A stretch of DNA of 64,000 nt from Xylaria sp. FL1777. Its lineage: Eukaryota; Ascomycota; Sordariomycetes; Xylariales; Xylariaceae. The notes beneath the pieces were generated by a model. It did not search any database, was not told the origin of the DNA, and saw only the letters and a list, made by a program, of their open reading frames with translations. Shown one piece after another: positions 12,151 through 25,500 of this stretch; positions within the stretch are counted from its first letter, which is position 1, and each line of letters opens with the position of its first letter. Location: contig MU400514.1 in NCBI GenBank assembly GCA_022578965.1, positions 558,001-622,000 on the forward strand, given 5' to 3'. The translations under genes and the position numbers were made by a program.

Positions 12151-15100
12151 GGCAAAGCTGGTAAGCTGGTAAGCGCGTCTATTACGCCACTATTTACATT
12201 GAATGTTGGCGGTTAGATCGGCTAGTAAAGGCGATACTTAGTATCTATGTAATAACGGTAGGTCCTAGTAACAATAATCTAAATAGAAATTTAGGTGCGT
12301 CTATCTATACCTGATACCGCCAGGTGCACATAGATTTTGTCTTTTGAACCCGTTATGATCCCTAATAGCGCGGTATGGTTGGTTGCTTCTGGCTCATTTG
12401 AGTGTACCTGCTTTTCAATCTGTACCTAGGTAATTATGAAGATTTGAAACTAGGCCTAGACAACCCTGCGGGTTATTTTTATTTTACGTGCATCTTTTTA
12501 AAGATGAATAATTGCAAGACCCTGAATTTCAGTATCTAGATTGTATACTGTATACTCGCTTACGTACTTACCTACAGTATGTACGTACTGTAGGTAGGTA
12601 GGACTTAAGACTTAGGAGGGTGGGGTTTACGTAGTAGCATTCAAACCCTTCCCTCCCAAGCCTCTCAGCTACCCCACCTTACGAGCTCCAACCCCTCCAA
12701 CTACGACCCCTGAAAATCCAACAAAAGGGTTATAGTGTATTACACAAGTCCCAGGAACGGTTGTTTTTTGGTTCCTTCTCGGCTATCAGGAAGCCATTCA
12801 AGTTCGGTCGGGATCATTTCGATTCCACTTAGGCAAGATCTAGTAAGCGGTAGGAGGCTGATCGGCACTGCTATGCCGATGTTGGCGGTTTGTGGTGATG
12901 CTGGCGGATTCACAAAGCAATGGCGGACACATCATGCGAGATCTTTACCCTATTCATATCGTGGCAGCGTGGGGTTGCTGCGGCATGACGTATGTGGCAG
13001 CATAGAGAAATATTAATGTAAAAATGATGCCCCTCCATACCCCTCTCTTCCGTTTACTATTCTCGAGCCCCATATTTGGCAGGTTGAGAAACAGTTACTT
13101 GGTTTCGTCACGGATTGTTTGTGACCAGATACTCCAAACAAGAATTGCATAGGCAGATAATATTTTTGACTTAGAAGCATCTCAGAGACTTCTGGCAATA
13201 CTGATAGTACACTATAGTATAGATTACTCGCCAAGGCTGTTGATCACCACCCGTTCGGCGTGCTTATACGTATTTCAGCATGTGAAGACATATTCTTGTG
13301 TGAATTGTTCCCCTGCCCATGTTTTTCGAGTAAAACAGAAGCATGCTAAATGTACGATGGATGGATAGTAAGTACCATGACTAGTAATTGAGCTAACAAA
13401 AGGGCGGGGGTTCTACATGTACATACTGCGTAGACATGCAGTACAGGACTGCTGAAGGAACAAATATCAGAGCAAAGAAGCAAAAAGGTCAAAAGGGGTC
13501 AATATCTCTGAGCAGATATGTGGAAAGTCAATATCAGAGCGGTGGGTTTTCTCCAAGACGTAGTAACCCAGCACTTGTGACTTCGGTCTAGATGGCTGGT
13601 CTATTGGTTCATTAGACCGGTACTGCTGCTTGATGTCATTATCAATGCCATATACAACGGTAACGTCTCGTTGAAACGTTCCATCTGTTTACAGTGGAGT
13701 AAAACGAGGACGTGGGTAGACAGTATTAGTGCTGCATTCGTTCCTGGGATGTCTGTTGTGTATGGTGTGATAATTGACAGGACTGAATGCAGGGAGGTTT
13801 TCTATGTATGATTCCAGGTAACAAGGCATTAGCAGATCAGCTCAAGATCTACATATATCGGACAGACCATGCCTGTAGAATTAAATACTTTGCTAGTTAG
13901 AGAACGTCTAACTTAAACTCCAATGTCGACTTCCTCAGCATGCAGTATGATCGATTCGATACTTGCACATATCCTCTTGAAGATAGGCGAGTTCCGCATT
14001 ACCCATGTGGTCTACCCAGCGCACTACCTAGGTAGGTACCTCAACAAACGTGCAGGAGGAACATCTAAAGGGGTCCATTGGCTCACAGTTAAATGGATAC
14101 CTAGGTGGGTATATGTAGGCTGGGATCTTAATTAACGCTAGTCCTTCTTTTCTCCATCTGCTACCTTGTACATATGTATGTAACTACCTTAGGGTACACT
14201 ACACGTAAGCATGTCGTGTTTCTTCCACCATTTACACCAAATGCAATCAATACTCAGGCCCCATGGATGGAATGTCCGCCTGTGCGGCTAATGTGCAGTT
14301 TCGGAACCAAGGCTGATGTCCGCTTATACCCTCGCTTATGCCCTCGTAGTAGGACATGTTATTGGTGAAAGGGTGTGGTAGTATGCCCCCTTTGAATACC
14401 TATACACACGCATATAACGCAATTATAAAACCCTCGCTATTCCCGCCAATACCCCCGCAAAAGAAACTCTCAAGATATATATATATGCACAGCCCTGCAT
14501 GATTAGTATTATAATTGATACCCTAGGTATGATGACGCTTGCCTGTCTCCCTGCCTTGTCACCGCCATGTACATTAGTGATGGTCGTACACCCGGGTGCC
14601 GGTATGAGTCTACTAATTGGGAGTTAGGTTCGATTCCTGACAGCGCTATTGGTATTCGCTAGTTAGCTCATCTACATTATGCTCTATCCTACATGTAATT
14701 GTCCAGTATCTCGCACTCGCATGTCTCGGTAGATCGCAATGCTCTCTTCTACCCGTTAGATACTCACTCCTAAGTGGTTCTAGACGGGGAAGGTTAGGGG
14801 AAATGCTCGTTTGCCTATTTACACACATTAGGCATACACCCTCGTTTAATCCCTGTTGTTTTTTCGACGTAGCTTGATTGTAGTTAGCGTTTTGCTTGGT
14901 CGCATTCTCTTCCCTCGTCCGTGTGGTAATAACAAGCTTTGGACTTGGGGTTCGGAGAATATAGTCGAATTATAAATAATTTTCCAATGGGCCAATGATT
15001 CCTATGACCTCCTATAAGCCTCTCGACAATAAGGCGAGAATACTATCTCTATGTATGTGCAACTAATCGGCTCTAGGAGATCAGCAAGGCCAGAAAATAT

Positions 15101-15399
15101 GTCCCACCTCGGATTAATGGCTAAATACCTGACAGTTTGAAGACCGAGACATCTAGACTGAAGACGGAAGCTTAGTCCTGTAGCATACATATACTACATA
15201 GACTATCTGTGAAACTGTTGTCTACTCACGCCACAATGCATTTTCCGCCTGAGGGAAGGGAGAACGGACCAACCTGGAATACTGACGAGCTGGTGGCCAT
15301 CCTATAAACTACAATTTCGGGCTCGAAGTAGGTAGGTTTCGGCTGAAGCTACAAGGTCCAAACCCCCTGTCCCCTTTTAATGCTTCGGCAGTCTAATAG

Positions 15400-16560
15400 A
15401 TGTATATAACTTACTCTTGGTTTTCATAGGTTTAGGGCGAAATCTTTTATCTGAATAGATCATTTCTTCGAACATAGTTTACTAAGAACATGAACTGTGA
15501 CATGCAGCTGCTATCTGTGATACGTGTTCTCTCCCTTATTGCGTTATACATCCTGATGGGCTGACCGTGTAATGAAATATTGGCCCAAAATATGTGTATA
15601 GGCTAATCTCAGTCTCTTTCAAGATATTGTAGACAACATGATAGTTGCTCTACAATGTCGCCTGCGTTATAAGGATTACAGTGCACGTGTCCTGGAATGC
15701 CACGTACTCATCTCATTAGCAACGATGATTCATGTTGACTAACATACTGCTCTTCCTAAGCTATACATAGTTATTTGCTATACATGTCACAACAGAATAC
15801 ACCATGCTATATAAATATTAAGCCTTATAAATAGTCACCACAGGAACCAAACAAGAGAAAGATAAGGGAAAAATTCGCTTTACAGAAGTATTTCCTATTC
15901 TATTATAAATAACAAATGTCTTTAGTGTAGGTACCATGTATCTCATTGCATAGGTTCTGCTGCCTTTATGCTACAAATCTACTACAACTAAAGAAATAAG
16001 CAGAATAATTTGAGTAGTCTTGATATTGATACTTGTACTATGGTTATTTTATTCCTATGTAACTAATGTGCAACTATTCTAGGTTGCTTTATAAAACCGT
16101 AGAGCTAAGGTTAGTGGTAAAACATTTAAGCCCTTAGCAAACAAAACTAACATAGCAAAAAATGAAGATTAAGAAGTAAAGATAATATAATATTAAACAA
16201 ACAAAATTTAAACAGGAAGTTTTTTAGTATTATAAAGGCTACACCTTAACTCTTGTTCGAGAATATAAAAGGAAAAATATGCTACAAGTTTAAGGAGAGA
16301 GTTTAGCTCTTTTTATATAGTAGATTATATAATAAAGAAAGCCATCCAATACCAAGAAGTAAGTCTTGCAATCTAGCAATGAGATCGAAAAAGATAAACT
16401 GCGGCAGAGAAGAAAGGAGGGAGCAAAGAAAATAGGAAGAGAAAGAACAATAAACGTCGTTATGTTTCTTTACTGAGTGAGCTTATCGCAGCTGGGGAGG
16501 ATGATACAGGTCTACATGTTCAGAAATATAAAAACTCATAACCTTTTTTTATCACCTCAT
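15400..16560. other. AT-rich block, probably RIP-degraded
   Basis: By eye this stretch is much richer in A, T and TpA than its surroundings, with many stops in all frames and no domain. Such blocks in Pezizomycotina are usually repeats mutated by RIP. I could not identify an original element, and terminal repeats were not found. Confidence 0.5.
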
Positions 16561-16952
16561 CTTCTGCCTTAATGACCCCTATCACCATCAACATTAGAAA
16601 ACAACGGGTGTAGTAGCTATGTCCATCGCTGATGGGCAAATACTAGGTAGCCGATAAGTACATAATATTGAGATGTCTTGTTTCGTGTAAACAAGTATGC
16701 TAGTGAATATATATGGTCCTCCTTATTGAGATACCGATGCTACGTTGAGGTGCGAATCTATACCGAGTCTCTTTTTTCTCTAGCTCTTTCGTCCTCTTCA
16801 TCCCCCAAGGGTGTGAGTGATGCTTGGTCCTTATTTCTAGTTACTGTGTTAAAACAACTGCTCCCACAATCTCAATTCCCATAGTCATGGGAACCAGTGC
16901 TTTAGCTTGCGCTCCGAAGATATCTTGTTATGTATGATTATGTACACCTACT

Positions 16953-18832
16953 TCATACATCGATCTTCTCTGCCCACGGCACTGGGTAAGTGCCAACCCA
17001 GTCTGCCACCTCAGCCCGCAACTGGACGATCTCGGAGTCTTCTTCACCATTGCCTAGATAGTCGAAAAAGAACTTGAGCTTGTACTTCTCACTCTTCTCT
17101 TCGGCCGCCTTGCGGGCCGCCTTGTCGACGCGCGCAGCAATGATCACGGCGCGGCCGATAATGTCGGCGACCCGCGTGAAATCGTTCTCGGTGAAACCAC
17201 GTGTTGTCATAGCTGGAGTGCCTATGCGTAATCCGCCGGGCATCATGGCTGATTTATCCCCGGGAACTGTATTTTTATTGCTGGCCACACCCACTAATTC
17301 AAGCACGCGCTCAACGCGGGCACCATCGACTCCCTGAGGCTTGAGGTCTACCAGCACTAGATGGTTATCTGTGCCGCCGCTAACGAGCTTGTAGCCTAGG
17401 CCACCGTTACTCTTGGAATCGCTGAGCCGTGCTGCCAACGCTTTGGCATTTAGGAGGACCTGTTCCTGATATGCGCGAAACTCGGGGGTCTGCGCTTGTT
17501 GGAGGGCGACGGCTAGGGCTGTTATCGTGTGATTATGGGGGCCGCCTTGATGGCCGGGGAAAACTGCCTGGTTGATGGGGCCCTCTAGGTTATACTTGAT
17601 CTCTTCTTTTGTTTTTGGATTCACCTTGCGGACGCCTTTCCTGTAAAATATCATGGCTCCTCGAGGACCGCGTAGGCTCTTGTGGCTCGTGGTAGTTACG
17701 ATATCTGCGAAGCTAAAGGGGCTGGGGATCACCTTGGCGGCAACGAGGCCGGAGACGTGGGCCATATCGGCCATCAGGTAGGCGTTCACCTTGTCACAAG
17801 TGGCCTTCATCTGCTTATAATCAACGAATCGGCTGTAGGCGCTTGCGCCACCGACGATGATCTTGGGACGGTATATCTGTGCCAGTTCGTCAAGCTTCTT
17901 ATAGTCAATGAGACCGGTCTCCTCATCTAACCGGTAAGGCAGAGTCTCAAAGTACTTGGACACGGCGGATATCTTCTTGCTGGGAGTCTGATAGCCGTGG
18001 GAGAGGTGACCGCCGTGGGGGAGGTCAAGCCCCATGAGACGATCGTGGGTGTTCATGAGGGCTGAGTAGACGTAGAGATTGGCGGGGGCGCCGGAGAGGG
18101 CTAGCATCATGGGACGGGTTAGACGTAGGCTGTAGAAGGCATGCCAAGGTACCGGGGCAGGGACGAGAGAGAGCTCTTACACTGTACATTGACGCCCCAT
18201 TCCTTCTCATCCAGACCAAAGGTCTCCAGGGCTCTCTGCTGACATAGCCGTTCGGCCTGATCTATGAATTCGTTTCCTCCATAGTAACGCGCGCCGGGAT
18301 AACCTTCGGAATACTTGTCTGGCGCAAAAGTCAGTCATGGCGATATGGTACCGTGTTGTCGTCTGGCATACTCTGCATGACACTGCCCAGGGCATCGAGT
18401 ACGGCCTGGGAAGTGAAGTTTTCGGAGGGGATAAGATTGATGAAGTGCTTTTGTCTGTTTTTCTCCTATAGGCAGTCGTCAGGAGTCTGGGACAGGAGTG
18501 GCGACGGCGGGCCACGACGATATATGCCATGACGCCGCAAGGTTGCGTGGGAAGGTGGGATGTACCTTTTCGATTATGTCGAAGACAGCCGGGTCAGCCA
18601 GCCGGAGCCCGGCGGACAGCAACTGCGAGGATCACGCGGGGTCAGCCAATTGGACGGAGCGCACGCAAGAGAGCGAGCTAGGTGGCAGAAATGCGACAGC
18701 GCCGAGTGGTAGACATACACGCTGCTGGCCATCGAGGGCGGTAGAATATCGAGCTCGGCTGGGAACGGATTGAATCCTGGAGAAGGAGCGGAGAGCAAGC
18801 GAAGCGCTTCGAATGCTAGGAAGAGATGACAT
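16953..18832 (-). CDS. Serine hydroxymethyltransferase, mitochondrial
   Basis: PLP enzyme converting serine plus tetrahydrofolate to glycine plus 5,10-methylene-THF. Exons 18719-18832, 18566-18622, 18372-18465, 18181-18318 and 16953-18100, all in phase, give 516 aa. The start at 18832 was preferred over an upstream in-frame ATG at 18958 because it opens a typical mitochondrial presequence (Arg/Ser-rich, [19 protein letters not shown]). Then follow [15 protein letters not shown], the [10 protein letters not shown] motif, [14 protein letters not shown], and the PLP lysine K275 in [14 protein letters not shown] conserved TPAMTTRGF motif lies near the C-terminus. The presequence makes this the mitochondrial isoform; a cytosolic paralogue should exist elsewhere. 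Confidence 0.95.
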
Positions 18833-20613
18833 GGCGAACCGGGGTCGGGTCTGGCCCTTTCGCAGGCGACGATGGCGGCGACACACACTCTGGCTCCGTG
18901 AGGTTGGCGGAGAGTGACGGCGGCGGCGGCGGCAGCGGAGCGAGAACCCGACGAACAATATCTCTTGCCCGCTTTGAGGGAAGCTCTCGATCTAGTAGAG
19001 AGAATGGAAGATGCCGATGGTAATTGGCATGGGTGATGAGTGTTGTTCCTTGCTCGACCAGCGGGTGTGGGAAAAGACTTAGGTGAGAGACGGGCGATTG
19101 AAGCCGGTGGACGGGACGGGAGTTGTAGAGGCACCTTCAGAGACGAAGCTGGTGGACTGACTGATGCGATAGCAGTGGGGCAAATCTGGGGTACATTATT
19201 GCTCTTGGTACCTGAGTCGCTAGCGAAATCCTGAGGGTGGAAAGAGTATCGGGTACTGCATAGCTTCTTACATAGCAGATGGCAGATAGCACCACCGATA
19301 ATGTTGACGTACCTACAAGGTACCTACTTACTAGGTAGGTACATATTATGTGTACTACCGATACATATATGTGCCAAGGGTACCTCCCTACTCCCTAAGT
19401 AAATGCTTGAACCATTACGTCATGAAAACATAATCTGTCTATACCGATATTATCATGTTAGTTATTTTCTGGTCTCTTTTGAGCCGTGAAAGTCAAATCA
19501 GCATATCTGTTTAGAATTGGACTGTATGTGAGTAATTACTTGTAGCGTCCGAGGTACTACTTAAGCAGGCGACTTCGGAGCTCTTCATTGGTTTCTTATC
19601 TTTTAGATGGCCTTTGGCCCTTACGATTATCAGCACGTGCTGAGGGAGCCCCACTGGAGGAGCCTCCTCCACATTCAAATTACTTATCCTTAGGACACAG
19701 TTTTCCTTCCTCTCTTCTTTTCTTCCGTATCAACTATAATTGGGCGTGACGAGTCCGCTTTCTGTTCAGCAAGTTTCCGCTTCGTGCGGGAGCCATGCGC
19801 TCCATGTCCCTGGCGGCACCTCACCACCTAGAAGGGACAATATGAAGATATCTGATCCAATTCGAGTTGAACACCTCTCTGCTTGCGCAATCTATCTTTT
19901 TCTCTTAACCTTGACCCTGTCTTGGGTTGGTGGCACTGGTGATTTGGAGGTTGTTGTGGACCACACCTGATGTCTGACTACATGTTTCAATTTCGTTATC
20001 CTTTTACCTAAGGAATCACTTGTTGTGTAGCTTATCAAATGTCTAAATAACGTTACATATCAATAGCGGATATCGTAGCCATCAGTCACTAAACAATACT
20101 GTATATCACCGCCCCTGGTGCGGATTTGCCATCGTCAAAATTTGCGACGGACTGATCAAGAGCCACATCTTAGCAGCGACGATAACCACATTCCGGTAGG
20201 CTGCAGTTATCACACGAGAGCTCACTACTGCAAATAATAAATCGCCTCGTAGTAGAAGACACGGTGTACCTAGTGTACCACCTCAAGGTATCACAATCGG
20301 CAAATTACATGAGAATGGGAGGGACATGGACCTGTAGGAGTAAGTGTCCAGATCGTGGATTCCGTTTTCAATGCCGTACATGCAAAGCAATACAGCCTTT
20401 CGGCTGTAGAGGAAAATAGTAGACCCAACCATATACTCCGAATGCAACCGTCTCAGATCAGAATCCGGGTTTCCATATGACATGCCGCCTAGCCAGGCGT
20501 CTATGGCGTCTAGCTGCAGAATGTCCATATGGCGTGCCGTCGTTACCACGTCCCAATTTACCTCCGTCGTCCGCGCTACACATCGCAACCATAGATATCT
20601 CACGAGTGTGCGC
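18833..20613. other. Intergenic region, no gene seen
   Basis: 5' flank of the SHMT gene and 3' flank of the eL19 gene. The part up to about 19200 is GC-rich and continues open frames from SHMT shadow frames without a coherent product. A TAGGTACCTACTTACTAGGTAGG-like motif cluster lies at about 19315-19342. Confidence 0.6.
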
Positions 20614-21770
20614 TTATGCCTCTTCCTCTCCAGCCAGCTCGTTGCGCTTGGCTGCTTGTCTCTCGGCCTTGCGCTCGCGGGCGGCCTTGTTCTTCTGCCG
20701 CCTGACATCCATCTCCTCAGTGATGGCGCGCTCGCGGGCCATCTCAGCCTTGGCGCGGTGAATCTGTAGTCCGCGGGTCAGCATCCCAGCTACTCTACCC
20801 TGCTCTAGGTCGAAGAAGTTAATGGAACATACGTGCTCAACAAGGGCGCGCTTGTGCTTGAAGGCATTGCCCTTGCTGGAGTGGTACAGCTCATGGTAGA
20901 GGTGCTTGTCGATCTTGCCGCTGGCACGGTACTTTACAAGGAGACGTCGAAGAACACGCTGGCGGCGCATCCATAGCACTTGTCTAGATAGGAACGATTC
21001 AGTTAGTCTCGCGCACTACAGTGACACAGCGGACTCTAGCTCCGAGTGGCAAGACATACTCAGGCATACGAGCGTCAGCAGTACCCTTTCTCTTACCGAA
21101 GCCACGGTGGCGACCATCACGCCGGGACAGGTTTAGCTCGCGGGCTCGGGATCGGGAGTGCATGGTGACGGGCTTGCGGATGATGAGGCCATCGCTGACG
21201 AGCTTGCGGATGGTCTGGCGGGAGTTGGCATTGGAAATCTCGCTGACCTCGTTGGGGTCGAGCCAAATCTTTCGCTTGCCGCACCCGATGACGGACGCGG
21301 CGAGGCGCTTCTGTGTGCGGAGATTGACCCTGTAATGGCGGGACAGCTGTCAGCACGGGTGTACAAATCCATCTCTACTGAACCACATGCATGTAAATGA
21401 GAAGAATGGGGACCGCCTGGATACATGTGATGCGTCGTTGACGTAGAAAGAGGGAGAGGCGGTAGAGGAGATATCAATGGGTGATAGCTGGTTTCGTGGG
21501 AGCGTAGTTCGAGGATGAATGGTGGCTGATGGATAATGAACAGGTCGGTGCTGAAGCGGTCGTTGTGTCGGATCGATGACGGCTTCAACCGCCTGGTTCG
21601 CAGGCCGACATCATCTCGCCCGCATCTCCAACTCTCTCGCCTCTCCCTCTTCCGCCTCCGTGTTGAGCACGTAGCATCAAGCCCATCATCCTCGACAGCC
21701 AGCCGTGCGTCACGTCACACGGCGGACTGACTATTCAGTGACAGAGCGAGAGGATTGTTTCAACTTACAT
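20614..21770 (-). CDS. RPL19: 60S ribosomal protein eL19, start codon split by an intron
   Basis: Large-subunit ribosomal protein, 190 aa (yeast 189). Exons 21769-21770, 21060-21329, 20833-20983 and 20614-20763. Only the A and T of the initiator ATG lie in exon 1 (AT|GTAAGT at 21769); the G is the first base of exon 2 after a TTACAG acceptor, so the protein starts [14 protein letters not shown]. Conserved blocks include [76 protein letters not shown] and [11 protein letters not shown]. Intron 1 is 439 nt. Intron 3 (20764-20832) is 69 nt, a multiple of three with no stop, so its retention would insert 23 residues in frame. Confidence 0.96.
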
Positions 21771-22580
21771 CTTGAGGATTGATGCTTGGTGATGGCCAAA
21801 GTTGTGCTGTGATGGTTAGTAAAAAAAAAAAAGTGGTCGTGGTCGGGACGCAGAAGGTTTGGATGTAAAATTGATTTGGCAGCAAGCAAGAGAAAAGCCC
21901 CCTCAGTGCACTCACTAGCCGCTCCTCCCAGCTCAGGCCACCCAGAATTTCTGACCGGGGCTTCCACCTTTGCCTGGTTGTGCAAGTTTGGCCCCGGCTT
22001 TTCTCCGGCTAAGCGAGTGTGCCCTCCTGTTTTTCCAACAGGTCACCTGACTGTATTTTCTGGCTACCTACTGCGTAGGTACCTATGTACTGATCTATAG
22101 TGTGATCTTATCAGCCGTTTATCTTATCAAGCTCGCAACTACATCAGCACTCGGTAGAGATGCACGTTAGAATACAAACCGTACAGAAACATTCATCGTA
22201 AGTATATATCCCAGGCAGTTGAACTGTGATTATCCGCCTGGCTTCGTCTCGCTACAATGCTGCCATCTACCTACACTATCTGGAATGTCACTAATTTTTG
22301 CTATGTGTGTAGCGGAAGTATAAGAAGTATACGGACGTTTAGGAAGTAGAACCTATGTAAAGTTCTTTTACTGGGCATTGAATATGTCGGTCACCATCTA
22401 GTTTACAAATTGAGATTGAAGCCATGCCGATAGTTTGTTGCTGGGATCCCAGCGGTCCTCATGTTTGCATATGATTTAATGTATCTGGGAACTATTTCCG
22501 TTCCACTCATTTTATCTATCCAGGATGTCATCGTCTTTATGCTATTATTGTCGTTACTGTCAATGTTCGCGTTGTCCCCT
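21771..22580. other. Intergenic region between eL19 and GCN1
   Basis: Upstream leader and promoter of the eL19 gene followed by the 3' flank of GCN1. A T-rich/A-rich strand switch with an A run sits at about 21819-21831, close to the eL19 start, as is common in ribosomal-protein promoters. No other gene is seen. Confidence 0.6.
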
Positions 22581-25500
22581 TCACTCTTGTGAAAACACGC
22601 CGCCCCCAATTTCAACTGCCCCAACGCTCCAGACCTCCTTTTCGTCTTCGACTTCGTCATTGCTTAGCCCGAGTCCTCCCTGTCCACCTTCTGCCTCTCT
22701 CCGCTCTCTGGCTTGCTGGCCTAGCCGGACCGCCACACGCTTGAAGTAGTCTTGCATGCTACGTTTCGTGTTCGCTGGCAGCTCGCCTCCCGGGCCGCCC
22801 ATGTACCGGTCGAAGACGGCCGTTTCCTCATCCACAACTCCGAATAGCTCTACGAATGTCGCCTCCGCGGCGAGCTTCACAGGGATCACCGGGTCGCGCA
22901 CCGATGCGAATACAGGTGGCGCCAGTACCACTAGGTGTGGCCGTACAAGCTCCATGTTCGCTCGTGAGACGGTGCGAACTACTACCAGTGCTAACCGTCG
23001 CGAGTCGGATGGATTCCCAGGACCGATGATGGCAGCAAGCGTGGAGAATATGGGCTTCGTTGTCTCAAATGACTTGGTCGAGCCGGATAGAAGATATTTA
23101 CCTGTCGCCAAAATCGTGTTATCTGCCACAAAAAGCTGAATTTGTGTATTAGTAAAAATAAATTATTTGTTGCGGGTAGGATGATACGGCGGGTATTCGG
23201 TACAAAGGGTCGGTGTTACTCACGTTCTTGTTTGACATGCCCTGACAGAGAAGCTCGGGTAAGTCTTCGCCCGCTGGGCTCTCGAGTAGCGTCTGTGCGG
23301 ACTCTACAAGTACAGCATTGAGCGCTAGCACCGACGAACTGTTGAAGTGAGTAGGAGCTATACGATTTCGGATGAGGCCATTTGCAACGTCACCCGGTAC
23401 ATTCCTGACGAGTGCACCGAGGAGTTTGGCATAAGTGACTACCATAGCAGTATCCTTCGTGTCTGTCTCCATATCAATGAGGCCTAGTACTGCCGCTCGT
23501 GAACCTTCGCCCATGCTCGCACCTGCCTTACTAATCACCTCGTACAAGGCCTTCAACATAGCCGCCTTCACGCCAGCATCTGAGGTCTTGGACCCCGTGA
23601 CGAGCTCTGCGATCAGAGGATCCACCCGAGGAGTGAATTTGATCAGAGTGCCGAGAGCCTTGGCAGCTCGTGATCGAAGCAGCTCGCTTGTCGTGTCCGC
23701 GAGTGATCTTGCAAAAGTTCGCTGCAGTTGAGGTAAGAATGGTTTAAGCGCAGTTGGCATCTTCTCGAGTAGATTGTTGAGCGTGAGAAGAATGGCCGAC
23801 TTGACCTCAGTTGAGCGTTCGGAAACGACACGAATGAGTGGACCTGTAATCTGCGTTACGAACGGTTTGAGCGAATTCTCGCTTGTCCTATCAACGATAT
23901 CGGATATGGCTAATGCTGCGCTGGTTCGTTGCTCCGGAGTACCATTCATGAGACCCTGAAGGAAGATGGGTAGGACGGCATTGATACCCTTTGGAAGCTC
24001 GAACCCGGCAAGATTCGAGCCAGCCACGCCCACCTGTTGCAAAGATGTTCTGGTAGACAGCACCAGTGCTTCCATCTCTTCCTTCTTCAGCCTTTTCGTG
24101 AACTCGCTGAGCGCGGTCCAGGCTGCCTTGACAACGTCGCGATCTCGATCGTCGAATGATATGAGCAGTGCACGGATGATATCTTGATTGTACCGAGAAT
24201 AATCGACATCGGAATGGGCAAAGAAGTTGGCAAGTCGTGACGCTGTAATGGCACGTTTGCGATGATCGTCGTTCTTTATGAGCTGTAAGAGAACATTCAT
24301 GACCGTGTTAAGTCCGTCGTACTCATCGATGGATTGTATGACGGTATCCAACGACTCTTCCAGCTCGCCATGAAGACCTTCGTCCTTAGCATCGATAATG
24401 TTATCCATAAGTGAGTTGATGATGTTAGGCAGCCTTCGATTCATAGCAGTGCCAGCAACGCGAGACAGAGATGCTAAAGCCTTCGCATTGAATACTGAGA
24501 TAGGGGGCGTTATTAGCGTTGGGATGAGGTTTGGTAGTATGATATTTGATCTAGTTGACTCCGTGAGGAGAGTTAGCAGGGCAGAAAGAGCGTTGTCCGC
24601 CTCATCCTCGGAACGCAAGAGGCTTAAGAGGTAGGGAAGAACCTGATCAACAGCACGTTTGCCGATGATTTGTTGCAAAGAATCAAATGCCTCGGCGGCA
24701 GCCTCTCTGACGTCATCGTCGAAGTCGGTAAGAGCGGTCCGCACAACAGAGATGAGTGTCTTCTCATGATCTTCTAGGGCTTCGTCAGAAGCCGACGAGA
24801 TGAGCTCCTTGAGTGCTAGGCAGATGCCCTGCTTAGCGTCCGTGTCTGTAGATGTCTGGAGGCCTTCTTCTAAAGTTGGTAGAAGCGTCGATAGCACGCC
24901 ATCACCGGCTCTTCGAATCAGTTCTCCTAGGGCATTACTAGCGATCACTTTATGTTCCATACTCGAGCTACCGAGACGTCGAATGATGAGTTGCGTTAGG
25001 GTAGGTGTAAGTTCCTTCAAAATGCGAGGCGTTGCTACCAGAGCTTTCCACACATTAATGGCAGCTGTACGTACAGCACCGGCAGTATCGCAGCGACAGA
25101 TATAAAGCGCAGATAGGATTTTATTGCGTTTCTCGTCTCCTAGAACTTCGCGAAGAGACGCACCTGCTTCCTTGGCCTTCTCTTCTTCATCCTCGGCATC
25201 CGCATTGCCAGTAATGCCAGTAAGGTTGAAGAGGAGGTCCCCAACCAGTTCGACGGAACTTAGACGGATCCTGTAGTTATCATCCGCTAAGCCTCGCTCT
25301 AGCTCAGGTAGTAGTAGATCTACGGCGCGGGTAGCAAAATTCTTGACAAGGAGACGGCCGGCCCGTAGCGCAGTGTCACGGATTGATTCAATCTCGTCGG
25401 TAAGCCCGGTAAGGATAGGAGGAATGATCTTACCCAGATAGTTTGCAAAGCTGTTACCAAAGCAGACTGGTAGGAAGACAAACAGAGACATGAAACCTTC

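Larger units (their letters stand above)
9759..16952. other. Gene-poor region of about 7.2 kb
   Basis: No reading frame here shows a recognisable domain, codon bias or coherent splice pattern on either strand. Content includes TAGGTACCTA-type motifs (11145-11175, 12575-12600, 14024-14040), a short tandem repeat at 12127-12150, a tRNA T-arm-like segment at 14627-14637 and a markedly AT-rich stretch at about 15400-16560. A long non-coding or decayed region is the simplest reading; a small or fast-evolving gene could have been missed. Confidence 0.5.

Noticed and set aside
14576..14647. Annotating a functional tRNA gene
   Set aside because: T-arm and acceptor ends are suggestive, but the D-arm and anticodon stem do not pair and no A-box is evident.
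9759..16952. Short frames in the gene-poor region as genes (e.g. 10490-10843, 13923-14135, 15002-15190)
   Set aside because: No start context, splice pattern, composition or family resemblance distinguishes them from chance.
18833..18958. Upstream in-frame ATG extending SHMT
   Set aside because: The extra 42 residues are Arg-rich and non-conserved; the ATG at 18832 opens a standard mitochondrial presequence.
18574..19134. 186-codon minus-strand frame over the SHMT 5' region
   Set aside because: Runs through SHMT introns and the presequence exon in a different frame; no homology.
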